This document shows positions 1-5,925 of a stretch of DNA of 27,084 bases, piece after piece (position 1 is the first letter of the stretch; the number at the start of each line of letters is the position of its first letter). Origin of the DNA: a virus; IMG/VR virus record IMGVR_UViG_3300021092_000165, positions 1-27,084 of that record. The stretch is one strand, 5' to 3'. A program made the position numbers and the translations under genes. A model generated the notes under the pieces. It was not told the origin of the DNA. It ran no database searches and saw nothing but the letters and a program-made list of their open reading frames with translations.

Positions 1-570
1 GCTGGCGAGGAGCCAAACAAAGTTGTTATCGAAGAACTGCCGCGCTGGAACAAGGCTGGCAGCAAAGTGCTTGAAGGGCTTGTTAATCGGCGAAAGGATG
101 AGGTTGCGCTATTCACTGGCGGTGCGCTGCCAAAGCAGCAGGGGCCAGTTAGGTTGCGTTCTACATCACCGTTTAGTGCCAAACTGACGCCGCACATTGC
201 CATAGGCGAGTTTGCCCTTAATCAAGAAGAGCGGCGGTTTGCTACCGATTATCAAATCAAGACTGCTACAGAACTGGCTGAATTTTTAGAAAAAGTGCGA
301 GCGCACTTTGGCGGCAAACCGCTGATCATTACGAGCGGCTATCGTCCGGCATCCATCAATCGTATGGTTGGCGGTGCTAGCAGTTCAGAGCATTTGTATG
401 ATGCGCCTGATGTAGGAGCTGTTGATTTTTATATTGAGGGCGTTGATATCTATAAGGTGCAAGAGTATTGCGACAAACATTGGCCGTACAGCGTAGGCTA
501 TGGCGCACCTAAGGGATTTGTGCATCTTGGTTGTCGGCAAGGACGACCAAGAGTGCGTTGGGTTTATTGA
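1..570 (+). CDS. Peptidase M15-type endolysin, 5' partial
   Basis: The reading frame is open from base 1, so the gene probably begins outside the window; a GTG at 67 is the first internal start. The C-terminal part is a zinc-dependent M15 (D-Ala-D-Ala carboxypeptidase-like) domain that would cut peptidoglycan cross-links for lysis. Counting from the GTG, the pattern ITSGYR near residue 88, SSSEH with His109, Asp120 in GAVDF and His153 in FVHLG fit the three zinc ligands of the family. The upstream part is not recognisable and may be a linker or a second lytic domain. It is the only rightward gene at this end and converges with the small leftward gene that overlaps its stop by 7 bp. The M15 call is fairly firm; the lysis role is inferred from phage context. 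Confidence 0.82.
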   Translation, partial: AGEEPNKVVIEELPRWNKAGSKVLEGLVNRRKDEVALFTGGALPKQQGPVRLRSTSPFSAKLTPHIAIGEFALNQEERRFATDYQIKTATELAEFLEKVRAHFGGKPLIITSGYRPASINRMVGGASSSEHLYDAPDVGAVDFYIEGVDIYKVQEYCDKHWPYSVGYGAPKGFVHLGCRQGRPRVRWVY

Positions 571-731
571 TGCTTGCGTTGCGCTAACTGCAGCACGTAG
601 CACTCGCATGAATGATAGTAAAACGCAGTCGCTTCATAATCACGCTTAAACTGTCGCGTCATGCCTGCATAGGTAATTTCCCAGACAAGTCCGTTCGCTG
701 TAACCATCGTTTCCAGTTTTGGTGGTTTCAT
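564..731 (-). CDS. Small hypothetical protein, 55 aa
   Basis: A complete leftward ORF starts with ATG at 731 and stops at 564, overlapping the endolysin stop convergently by 7 bp. The product begins MKPPKLETMV and is rich in aromatic residues and tyrosine (FYYH near residue 37). It has no membrane segment and no motif I recognise. It fills a stretch otherwise empty on either strand and reads like the small basic proteins found in phage genomes. The upstream bases show no clear Shine-Dalgarno. It may be the last gene of the leftward operon. No function is assigned. Confidence 0.5.
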   Translation of the reverse strand: MKPPKLETMVTANGLVWEITYAGMTRQFKRDYEATAFYYHSCECYVLQLAQRKHQ

Positions 732-781
732 CGGGCTACCCTGCAGGAATATGCGCTACAGCTATGTCTTGGGGCGACTGG

Positions 782-1159
782 ATGGTTGTAAAGTTCTCCA
801 TCGAGGAAGAACTACAAATTGAAAGCCAAGCTAGAACTGTGCTTCATTGTGGCGACACAACAGAAGTTGCTAGGTTATGCTTCTCGTTAGTCAAACAGAA
901 CGCGTATTACACCAAACTGCTACGGCAGGCGACAGGTCATATTGCTCAGCTAGAGATGGAAGCCTTTTTAGGAGAGAAAGCTAAATCACAGTCCGTGTCT
1001 GATGGTTCGGATCAGTTTCATCAAGATGACACTCAGGACCGAAACCCGTTTCTAGAACCTCTGAAGACAATCCTATCGTTTGTTGTGTCTTGCGGCTTTG
1101 CCGTTCATCGTCTATGGCAGCGAGTGAAACCAGCCAAGACTCCAAAGCATCACGACTAG
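782..1159 (+). CDS. Small protein with NblA-like N-terminal half
   Basis: The ATG at 782 is preferred over an upstream TTG because the sequence from MVVKFSIEEELQIE onward looks like protein. Length is 125 aa. The first 55 residues recall NblA/Ycf18, the roughly 60-aa cyanobacterial adaptor that triggers phycobilisome degradation and is carried by some freshwater cyanophages. NblA shows a [LF]S-x-E-x-E-[LF] start, an amphipathic helix and a closing N-x-Y-x-x-L-L; here these are FSIEEEL and NAYYTKLL. The spacing is shorter than in NblA. A roughly 65-residue polar extension follows, with one hydrophobic patch (TILSFVVSCGFAV), which NblA lacks. The gene lies against the direction of its neighbours, and its 3' half overlaps a leftward ORF. 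The NblA relation is a hypothesis. Confidence 0.55.
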   Translation: MVVKFSIEEELQIESQARTVLHCGDTTEVARLCFSLVKQNAYYTKLLRQATGHIAQLEMEAFLGEKAKSQSVSDGSDQFHQDDTQDRNPFLEPLKTILSFVVSCGFAVHRLWQRVKPAKTPKHHD

Positions 1160-1316
1160 GTGTTTTCGGCGCTAAACCTAAAAACTTGCGCAACTCTTTA
1201 ATGTCACGCGTAATAATAGTTACCCCAGACGAGTATGGAATAAAAACACGCCCTGACCAGTCAACATAGGTTTCCACAGACTGAAACCTGCTGATTGCTA
1301 AACGATCACGCTTCAT
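981..1316 (-). CDS. Hypothetical protein, 111 aa
   Basis: This leftward ORF begins with ATG at 1316 inside the end of the zinc-ribbon gene (11-bp overlap), which suggests translational coupling. The N-terminal 55 residues are compact and protein-like (VETYVDWSGRVFIPYSSG, then a basic KELRKFLGL). The C-terminal half is polar and lies antiparallel to the 3' end of the rightward NblA-like gene for 179 bp. No family is recognised. The N-terminal half is likely real because of its operon position; the C-terminal part may be unconstrained tail. It would be among the last genes of the sigma-factor operon. Confidence 0.5.
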   Translation of the reverse strand: MKRDRLAISRFQSVETYVDWSGRVFIPYSSGVTIITRDIKELRKFLGLAPKTPSRDALESWLVSLAAIDDERQSRKTQQTIGLSSEVLETGFGPECHLDETDPNHQTRTVI

Positions 1317-1572
1317 TGGTGCTTTTGTGAAAGTGATTCAACATAGGCTTTTTGACGGTCAACCAGTTGATTGATGCGTGCGAGCCTTCCCATTGCACGT
1401 CGTACCGCGTAATTGACAGTTCAGCTAGTTGAGCAGAGTAGAAACGATGTGAACAGGAGATGCAACTGCGCCGTCTGACTAGGTTATTGTGCTCGTCTCT
1501 GTATGTCTTAATCACTTTCGTGATTAAACAGTTGCAGTTAGGACATGGTGGTCCGATCTGATTGACCGGCAT
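1306..1572 (-). CDS. NrdR-type zinc-ribbon protein, 88 aa
   Basis: A four-cysteine zinc ribbon is visible: Cys10 and Cys13 in CPNC, and Cys37 and Cys40 in CISC, followed by HRF. The block RRRSCISCSHRF matches the ribbon that opens NrdR, the repressor of ribonucleotide reductase genes. NrdR itself is about 150 aa with an ATP-cone domain; here the ATP-cone is absent and only a 45-residue tail follows. Such stand-alone ribbons occur in phages and may bind DNA or RNA. The gene sits 3 bp after the sigma-factor stop, so the two are very likely co-transcribed. It may be an accessory transcription factor; a role in dNTP control is possible but not shown. Confidence 0.7.
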   Translation of the reverse strand: MPVNQIGPPCPNCNCLITKVIKTYRDEHNNLVRRRSCISCSHRFYSAQLAELSITRYDVQWEGSHASINWLTVKKPMLNHFHKSTNEA

Positions 1573-1575
1573 GGT

Positions 1576-2496
1576 TTAACCCCAGCCCCAGATCAAGCTG
1601 GAGCTGTTGCTCTGTGTTGAATGCTTTTTTGGCGGTCCCTTCCTTAGGATCAGCTTCATTTCGTTTTCAGCGATGTGAACTTTACGTTTCGTGGTATCTT
1701 GCGCGATGCCTAGGATCTTGGCGATGTCTCGCATGGATCGAGGGTTGTTGTCTTTTAACCCGTGTCGTAACTCAATGATCTGTCTGCTTAGATCGCTCAT
1801 GTGATCTAACGCCTGGTGAACCGCCTCGATCTTTGTATCCTGTTCTAGGTCTTCGCCTACAGGATCATCGTGTGCTGCGATCAGCTCGATGTAGGTGCTG
1901 GCTTCACCGGAACTGTTGACTTGAGCATCTAAGCTGCCAGCGTCGATAGAAGCTGCAAGGTAATCCTTCATTGCCCGTGGCGTTACATTGGCAAATTCAG
2001 CGCACTGTTCAATACTGGGATTGACTCCGTGTAAGCGGTTGTATTCAAGAGTGAAGGCGCGCACTTTACGCAACGCATCGCTTGCGCCGGAAGGCAGTTT
2101 GATCATGCGATCCTGCACTTGGATCGAGCGCATAATGCCTTGTCTGATCCACCAGTAGGCGTAGGTGCTGAATTTATAACCTCGTTCAGGATCAAACAGT
2201 TCTACGGCACGGATCAAGCCAATGTTGCCTTCCTGCACAAGATCTGGCATGGTAAGGCGATTAGTCAAGTGTTTGTATTTCTTGGCGACACCTACTACAA
2301 GACGTAGGTTGCCTTGGATCATTCTTTGCTTGGCGCGTTTGCCAATTTTGATAATACGCTGCTCAGCTTTGGTTGGATGATCGCTGCAGATCTCATCCAT
2401 CCGTTTAATGGCGTGACCCAACTCAATCTCCTCTGCGGCGGTTAGCAAAGGGATTTTGCCGATCTGATTGAGATAATCGCGCAGCGTGTCAGACAT
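1576..2496 (-). CDS. RpoD-family (group 2-like) sigma factor
   Basis: The 306-aa product directs RNA polymerase to promoters. Region 1.2 is at 2-33 (DTLRDYLNQIGKIPLL), region 2 at about 57-135 (GNLRLVV, DLVQEGNIGLIRAVELFD, FSTYAYWWIRQ), region 3 at about 136-200 and region 4 at about 225-285. The opening and the YAYWW motif resemble cyanobacterial group 2 sigma factors. Two specificity segments depart from the housekeeping consensus. The residue matching E. coli Thr440 is Met122. The recognition helix of region 4.2, usually near RERVRQIE, reads QDTTKRKVHI. Promoter choice may therefore differ from the host primary sigma. A tail of about 20 serine-rich residues follows. The ATG lacks a clear Shine-Dalgarno, and an intrinsic terminator ends just upstream. 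Confidence 0.93.
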   Translation of the reverse strand: MSDTLRDYLNQIGKIPLLTAAEEIELGHAIKRMDEICSDHPTKAEQRIIKIGKRAKQRMIQGNLRLVVGVAKKYKHLTNRLTMPDLVQEGNIGLIRAVELFDPERGYKFSTYAYWWIRQGIMRSIQVQDRMIKLPSGASDALRKVRAFTLEYNRLHGVNPSIEQCAEFANVTPRAMKDYLAASIDAGSLDAQVNSSGEASTYIELIAAHDDPVGEDLEQDTKIEAVHQALDHMSDLSRQIIELRHGLKDNNPRSMRDIAKILGIAQDTTKRKVHIAENEMKLILRKGPPKKHSTQSNSSSLIWGWG

Positions 2497-2500
2497 CAGG

Positions 2501-2527
2501 ACAAAAGAAAGGGGGCGGTTAGCCCCC
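2501..2527 (-). terminator. Intrinsic terminator between ssb and sigma gene
   Basis: On the leftward strand, GGGGGC and GCCCCC form a 6-bp all-GC stem with a 5-nt loop, followed by the T-rich run TTTCTTTTGT. The T-run ends 4 bp before the sigma-factor ATG. Sigma expression would need readthrough, antitermination or a promoter within the hairpin. Confidence 0.72.
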
Positions 2528-2573
2528 GAGTAGGGTAGTGCAGAATGAGCCAGTCTGCAAAGGCTGTTACAGC

Positions 2574-2915
2574 TCAGAACGGCATTGAATCGTCGTCGGC
2601 TGCAGGCTTAGGTCTTGCAGGCAACGTGAACTCGTTGACATTGACGTTTAGGCAAGCTGCTTTGTCTCCATTTTTGCGGTCATACATTTCGATGTATGCC
2701 TGTCCTGTGACCGTAATTTGCGAGCCAACTTTTAAATAGTCAACAGCAACTTTTGCACGAGCGCCCCATACGGAACACTTGATTTCGTTCACAATGTCAC
2801 CGTCTTGGACTTTCTTGTTTACAAGCAGCCTAAAGTTTGCGACTTCTCTGCCTGAACCTGTTTCGCGGAAATCAGGATCAGCGGCGAGATGACCTACTGC
2901 GGTAATTTGGAGCAT
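2574..2915 (-). CDS. ssb: Single-stranded DNA-binding protein (SSB)
   Basis: The 113-aa product has the OB-fold pattern of bacterial and phage SSB: MLQITAVGHLAADPDFR at the start, VANFRLLVN near 25, KCSVWGARAK near 46, and LKVGSQITVTGQAYIE near 60. It ends with the acidic tip DDDSMPF, the tail that recruits partner proteins. It is shorter than E. coli SSB (178 aa) because the flexible linker is nearly absent. It coats single-stranded DNA during replication and recombination. The neighbouring annealing protein and RusA resolvase place it in a recombination cassette. Its start overlaps the preceding 71-aa gene by 22 bp, so translation is likely coupled. Confidence 0.93.
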   Translation of the reverse strand: MLQITAVGHLAADPDFRETGSGREVANFRLLVNKKVQDGDIVNEIKCSVWGARAKVAVDYLKVGSQITVTGQAYIEMYDRKNGDKAACLNVNVNEFTLPARPKPAADDDSMPF

Positions 2916-3109
2916 GAGCCGAAGAACTTCGAGAGGATAATTGAAAGAGCTTGTTGCGGTGTGTACTGACGTGCCTGCATAAAGTGTTCTAACTGCGAGC
3001 GCAGATGCGGTGGCAGTAGTTCAAGATCAGCAGGGAGATGAGGCTTTATCGTCGTGCGTTGTGCGGCGTAAGCTGCTGCCATCTGAGCGTGCATCATCTC
3101 ATCCGTCAT
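2894..3109 (-). CDS. Hypothetical protein, 71 aa
   Basis: This small leftward gene lies between the annealing-protein gene (15 bp away) and ssb (22-bp overlap). The product starts MTDEMMHAQMAAAYAAQ, has a proline-bounded middle and an amphipathic helix around HLRSQLEHFMQARQ. No domain is recognised. Gene order and tight packing support it being real. It may assist the SSB/annealing system, but that rests only on position. Confidence 0.6.
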   Translation of the reverse strand: MTDEMMHAQMAAAYAAQRTTIKPHLPADLELLPPHLRSQLEHFMQARQYTPQQALSIILSKFFGSCSKLPQ

Positions 3110-3124
3110 GGTGCTGCCGTGGTT

Positions 3125-3823
3125 TTAGGTGGACAGTCGCTCCTGGATAAACAGCAGGTGTTTAGGGAGCGTGATGTGAGCAGTCATTAGCTCACCTTCT
3201 GGCACCGCAAACTCTTTGTTGAACTCCTTGATGATCTTGTTGCGTTTAACAACAGGTTCAGCAGCTAACAGATCACGGATTGACTTGAGATCTTTGTCCG
3301 TGATTGGGAGTTCTTCGGGGTCAAGCTCTGGTGCCGGTTCTTCCTTTGTAGCAGCAGCAACAGGCTTTGCTTTGGCAGGAGCTGGCGGCGCAACAGTTGT
3401 TGATGCTGGTTCACCTTTTGCTTCTTCTACTTCCTCTCGTGCCCATAGCTCGTAGCCAAGGCTAAAGAAGTATGCTGCTGCAGCGCATAACCCACGGCGA
3501 TGCGTGTCAGTTAAAACGCGGCAGGATACCTTTTCAAAAGCCACAGGTTGATTCCTGTGATCTTGACAGGGGTACGGGAAGCAGACGGTTGATTCGCCGT
3601 CAGGACCACGGAAGTAGCCCATGATGTAGCCGCTGCCGTCTGGTGCCTTCCAAACGTGGTTACCAGAGTCGTCCTGCATGAGGGCGAACTGCCAGCCTGG
3701 TGCATTGGCGTGCAGATGATTCGCGATCCGTGCCCACGAAACGTAATCGGCGGCGTAGGATCCTGTACCTTTGCGGAATACATCATCTTTGGTGATGACA
3801 CCCGCGAGGTTTGGGTAAGTCAT
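3125..3823 (-). CDS. Sak3-like (DUF1071) single-strand annealing protein
   Basis: The 232-aa product resembles the DUF1071/Sak3 group of Rad52-like phage annealing proteins. Key points are YVSWARIANHL at 27-37, an aromatic and glycine-rich beta region at 45-85, and a helix at about 105-130 (TDTHRRGLCAAAAYFFSLGY) matching the family's R-x-L-x-x-A-x-A-x-F-x-L-G block. An alanine/proline linker (about 135-170) leads to a C-terminal helical region that could bind SSB. The protein would pair complementary single strands during recombination-dependent replication. It overlaps the RusA gene by 4 bp and is followed by ssb. I recognised the family from motif layout, not from a search. Confidence 0.72.
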   Translation of the reverse strand: MTYPNLAGVITKDDVFRKGTGSYAADYVSWARIANHLHANAPGWQFALMQDDSGNHVWKAPDGSGYIMGYFRGPDGESTVCFPYPCQDHRNQPVAFEKVSCRVLTDTHRRGLCAAAAYFFSLGYELWAREEVEEAKGEPASTTVAPPAPAKAKPVAAATKEEPAPELDPEELPITDKDLKSIRDLLAAEPVVKRNKIIKEFNKEFAVPEGELMTAHITLPKHLLFIQERLST

Positions 3824-4266
3824 GAGGCGTTAGGTGTTAGCGCAGTGAGCGTGATAACAGCGCCAGGTTGTTCAGATTCTGTGCAGTAACGCTTGGTAGC
3901 GGTGACAGATACAACTTGACGGTCGTCATCAAAAAGGACACCAGTAAGGGCGTCGTTAGTAGAGCGGATCAGCTTTTCAATGTCGCCATTTCGAGCTGAA
4001 GTGCAGTGCTGGGGGGCGGACGGGAGAACGGTATTCTTTTTCCCATAGTGGGATGATGGTCGAAGAAAGCGGAAGACTACTGAAAGGGACATAGCTGGCG
4101 CGGTGTCCCACTTGGCAGGTTTGACGGCTAGGGCTGTGAACTTAACGTCCTGCCGCCATGGTTTGACATTCTTGCTGGATTCCACCATGACACCGTTGCC
4201 CATGTGCCGCTTTGATCCTTGGGGTGCTGGCAGCCCATGGACGGTGAAGGTGATGGAATCGTTCAA
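3820..4266 (-). CDS. rusA: RusA-family Holliday junction resolvase
   Basis: The 148-aa product fits RusA, a dimeric endonuclease that cuts four-way DNA junctions. The N-terminal GLPAPQGSKRH matches the family's G-x-P-x-P-x-[GS]-[RK] start. Acidic catalytic positions are present: Asp95 in NGDIEKLIR, Asp105 in NDALTGV and the cluster 113-115 in FDDDRQVV. A lysine follows at TKRY. The length is near the usual 120-140 aa. It overlaps the genes on both sides by 4 bp, so it is part of one translational unit with the annealing protein. Its task is probably resolving recombination intermediates and branches before packaging. Confidence 0.92.
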   Translation of the reverse strand: MNDSITFTVHGLPAPQGSKRHMGNGVMVESSKNVKPWRQDVKFTALAVKPAKWDTAPAMSLSVVFRFLRPSSHYGKKNTVLPSAPQHCTSARNGDIEKLIRSTNDALTGVLFDDDRQVVSVTATKRYCTESEQPGAVITLTALTPNAS

Positions 4267-4574
4267 GATGTCATACGAAGCTGGTAGTAGATTGTCACGT
4301 TTCGCTGGGCAAGTCCAGCATCAATGTCTTGTTCTTTAATAGTGCGAATAGCCTTTTCAGCTTCCTTGCTGTGCTTGTAGCTATTGCGTGTGCAGCGGAT
4401 GTATCTGGCGTTGTCGAACTCGTAGATACCGTCGTCAGTTTCGTGTGCGTCTAGCTCGCCTAGTGCGATGGCACCTTGCAGTTGATCTTTCAGGAATGCT
4501 TCGCGGGCGTCTAGCTCCTCGCGTTCTGCACGCAAGTCGATGAGCTGATTGATCAGATCTTTGGCGGTGGTCAT
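4263..4574 (-). CDS. Hypothetical coiled-coil protein, 103 aa
   Basis: Residues 5-40 form a strongly charged heptad-like helix (LINQLIDLRAEREELDAREAFLKDQ is the core), followed by a short beta-like part and a second basic helix (SKEAEKAIRTIKEQD). It has no recognised enzymatic motif. It overlaps rusA and the small membrane-protein gene by 4 bp each, so it belongs to the same operon. The shape recalls small phage proteins near recombination genes, such as Gam-like host-nuclease inhibitors, but the similarity is too weak to name it. Confidence 0.65.
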   Translation of the reverse strand: MTTAKDLINQLIDLRAEREELDAREAFLKDQLQGAIALGELDAHETDDGIYEFDNARYIRCTRNSYKHSKEAEKAIRTIKEQDIDAGLAQRNVTIYYQLRMTS

Positions 4575-4753
4575 TGTGCACGTTGTGCGGTAGGACAGAG
4601 TTGTTGCTGTTGTTCGACGTACTGCAGGGTGATTCCTGCGGTGATGACTGCTGCTAGGCAGAAAACAAAAGGCAGGCTGAGGCGTAGTGATGGGCGAGAG
4701 TAGGAATCCATCAGGACGTACAGCCCGCGCTGTAGGCGGACGGTGTGCTTCAT
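4571..4753 (-). CDS. Small single-span membrane protein, 60 aa
   Basis: The product has a basic N-terminus (MKHTVRLQRG) and one hydrophobic segment at about residues 27-46 (LPFVFCLAAVITAGITL), followed by a glutamine-rich tail (EQQQQ). It is too long inside for a cleaved signal peptide with a mature domain, so a one-pass membrane protein is most likely. It overlaps both neighbours by 4 bp. A holin- or superinfection-type role would be a guess; nothing in the context supports lysis here. Confidence 0.55.
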   Translation of the reverse strand: MKHTVRLQRGLYVLMDSYSRPSLRLSLPFVFCLAAVITAGITLQYVEQQQQLCPTAQRAQ

Positions 4754-4959
4754 ACGGCGGTAATCCTGATGCGGTTGGTCAGATCTTGGATCAGGTCGCG
4801 CCCGTAGTCACTGCCGGGGTCGCTGCCGTAACGGCGGAGGATATCAGCAGCTAGTTCTACCAGCGTGTCGCCTAGTTCGTTGGTGATGTAATCGTCAAGA
4901 TCGCTGGCAAGATCGCGTGCTAGCTGGGTCTCTTCTGCAGCGGTAAGGTCGTAGGTCAT
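4750..4959 (-). CDS. Acidic hypothetical protein, 69 aa
   Basis: The frame is open further upstream, but the ATG at 4959 is chosen for two reasons. The protein-like sequence begins there (MTYDLTAAEETQLARDL), and the same leader sequence precedes the start of the next gene upstream. The product is acidic and helical with many aspartates and leucines. No domain is recognised. It is separated from the HTH gene by a short gap holding a strong hairpin, and overlaps the membrane-protein gene by 4 bp. Confidence 0.6.
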   Translation of the reverse strand: MTYDLTAAEETQLARDLASDLDDYITNELGDTLVELAADILRRYGSDPGSDYGRDLIQDLTNRIRITAV

Positions 4960-5003
4960 GAGACTGAATACGCAGTGGGTAGGGTGCCCCCGTTGCCGGG
5001 GGC
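4957..5003 (-). promoter_or_regulatory. GNRA-loop hairpin plus repeated leader before the 69-aa gene
   Basis: Read leftward, GCCCCCG and CGGGGGC (5003-4997 and 4992-4986) make a perfect 7-bp stem closed by a GCAA tetraloop. It is followed by a leader containing GCGTATTCAGTC directly before the ATG. No T-run follows the stem, so it does not look like a terminator. The same leader occurs at 5196-5217 before the HTH gene. A role in mRNA stability or translation is possible. Confidence 0.5.
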
Positions 5004-5012
5004 TTGAGGACA

Positions 5013-5198
5013 TTAGGCGATAGCCCAGCGGCGGGCAGTGGATGGTGAGCAGTGCCAGTATTCGGCTATCTGCTTCCATGTCCAGCCGCGCTGGCGTTGT
5101 TCGTTGATGCGTTGCGCCTTGGATTTACTGAAGTGCCAGATCAGGAGCAGTGGCAGCAGCAGTAGGGCAAGGAGCCATACGGCGGTGGTGGTAATCAT
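5013..5198 (-). CDS. Membrane-anchored helix-turn-helix peptide, 61 aa
   Basis: Residues 5-23 are a continuous hydrophobic helix (AVWLLALLLLPLLLIWHF), followed by a basic stretch SKSKAQRINEQRQR. The C-terminal 22 residues look like a helix-turn-helix (GWTWKQIAEYWHCSPSTARRW), with the alanine and the serine-x-x-threonine pattern of resolvase/psq-type HTHs. The layout suggests a DNA-binding unit tethered to the inner face of the membrane. It could tie phage DNA to the membrane or act as a tiny regulator; both are inference. It has its own promoter candidate and leader just upstream. Confidence 0.62.
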   Translation of the reverse strand: MITTTAVWLLALLLLPLLLIWHFSKSKAQRINEQRQRGWTWKQIAEYWHCSPSTARRWAIA

Positions 5199-5273
5199 GG
5201 GACTGAATACGCGTTGGGCGTGAGGCGCTGTGCCTCATGGGTCCATTATGGCACCAAAACGGGTGGAAAGCAA
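5196..5273 (-). promoter_or_regulatory. Sigma70-like promoter with 5'-terminal hairpin leader
   Basis: On the leftward strand a -35 TTGCTT (5273-5268), a 17-bp spacer and a -10 CATAAT (5250-5245) form a good promoter. Transcription would start near 5238, so the RNA would open with a TGAGGC/GCCTCA stem-loop (5237-5221). After it comes the leader GCGTATTCAGTC and then the ATG at 5198. The same order, hairpin then leader then ATG, recurs at 5003-4957. Confidence 0.6.
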
Positions 5274-5310
5274 GGGCGATCCACCCCTGAAACAAATTGA
5301 AAAGGACTGG

Positions 5311-5841
5311 TCAGCCCTGCTGATCCAGCTGCTTCGAGCCGGTGGTGTTCAGATCTTTGTTGTAGTGCCCAACCTGCGCGTAGCTCAGTACAGGCTTCTG
5401 GCTCATGCGGAAAAACACCATTTGACCGATCTTCATGCCGGAATACAGCGGCAGCGGCAGTAGCTGACGGCTGTTCTTCAGCTCTAGCGTCAACACGCTG
5501 CCATGCCAGCCTGGATCTGCGTAACCAGCGTGCAGGTTTTCGTAGCCTTCACGGGCGCGGCTGGACTTTAAGAAGAACAAGCCGGCGATGTTTTCTGGCA
5601 TGTTGAACACTTCAATGGTTTGAGCAAGGATGAATTGTCCAGGGCGCAGCAGGTAAGGGTCGTCCGCCGTTGCATTTGCAATGCTTAGCGGACGCATGTT
5701 TAAGTTTTCGACAGATTCAACCATGATCGTGTCGCCTAGCCGCAGGTCAAGACTGGCTGGATTGACTAACGCTTCGTCATAGTTGGGCACCATGCCGTCT
5801 GTGCAGAGTGCTTTGATCTCGTAGTCACAGAGGATGGTCAT
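5311..5841 (-). CDS. dcd: dCTP deaminase / dUTPase-family protein
   Basis: The 176-aa product has the trimeric dUTPase-like fold signature of dCTP deaminase. NPASLDLRLG is at 27-36, LRPGQFILAQT at 65-75, SSRAREG at 93-99 and DPGWHGSVLTLELKN at 109-123, with Glu120 at the catalytic glutamate position. The enzyme would convert dCTP to dUTP, feeding dTTP synthesis; some relatives also hydrolyse dUTP. The SSRAR motif fits dCTP deaminases better than plain dUTPases. It is the only nucleotide-metabolism enzyme in the window. It stands alone, with a 469-bp gap-rich stretch upstream, and an inverted repeat lies 58 bp before its start. Confidence 0.85.
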   Translation of the reverse strand: MTILCDYEIKALCTDGMVPNYDEALVNPASLDLRLGDTIMVESVENLNMRPLSIANATADDPYLLRPGQFILAQTIEVFNMPENIAGLFFLKSSRAREGYENLHAGYADPGWHGSVLTLELKNSRQLLPLPLYSGMKIGQMVFFRMSQKPVLSYAQVGHYNKDLNTTGSKQLDQQG

Positions 5842-5898
5842 CGCCTAATTAAGCAGCAATTTGAAGTTGGTTAGTAGTTTATGCCAGTGCAGGCTAAG

Positions 5899-5925
5899 CT
5901 TTAATAAGGGTTTGGCTTATTAAAG
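5899..5925. repeat. 10-bp perfect inverted repeat upstream of dcd
   Basis: CTTTAATAAG (5899-5908) and CTTATTAAAG (5916-5925) are perfect inverted copies separated by 7 bp. The repeat lies 58-84 bp upstream of the dcd start and may overlap a weak -35 (TTAAAG, then a 16-bp spacer and ATAAAC). It could be an operator for dcd or an RNA hairpin. Confidence 0.5.

Noticed and set aside
3216-3455. 79-codon rightward ORF rich in Ser, Ala and Gly
   Set aside because: It is antisense to the alanine/proline linker of the annealing protein, which explains its composition.
3511-3801. 96-codon ORF overlapping the annealing protein
   Set aside because: It is a shadow in another frame of the same strand; the annealing protein frame has motifs and operon overlaps.
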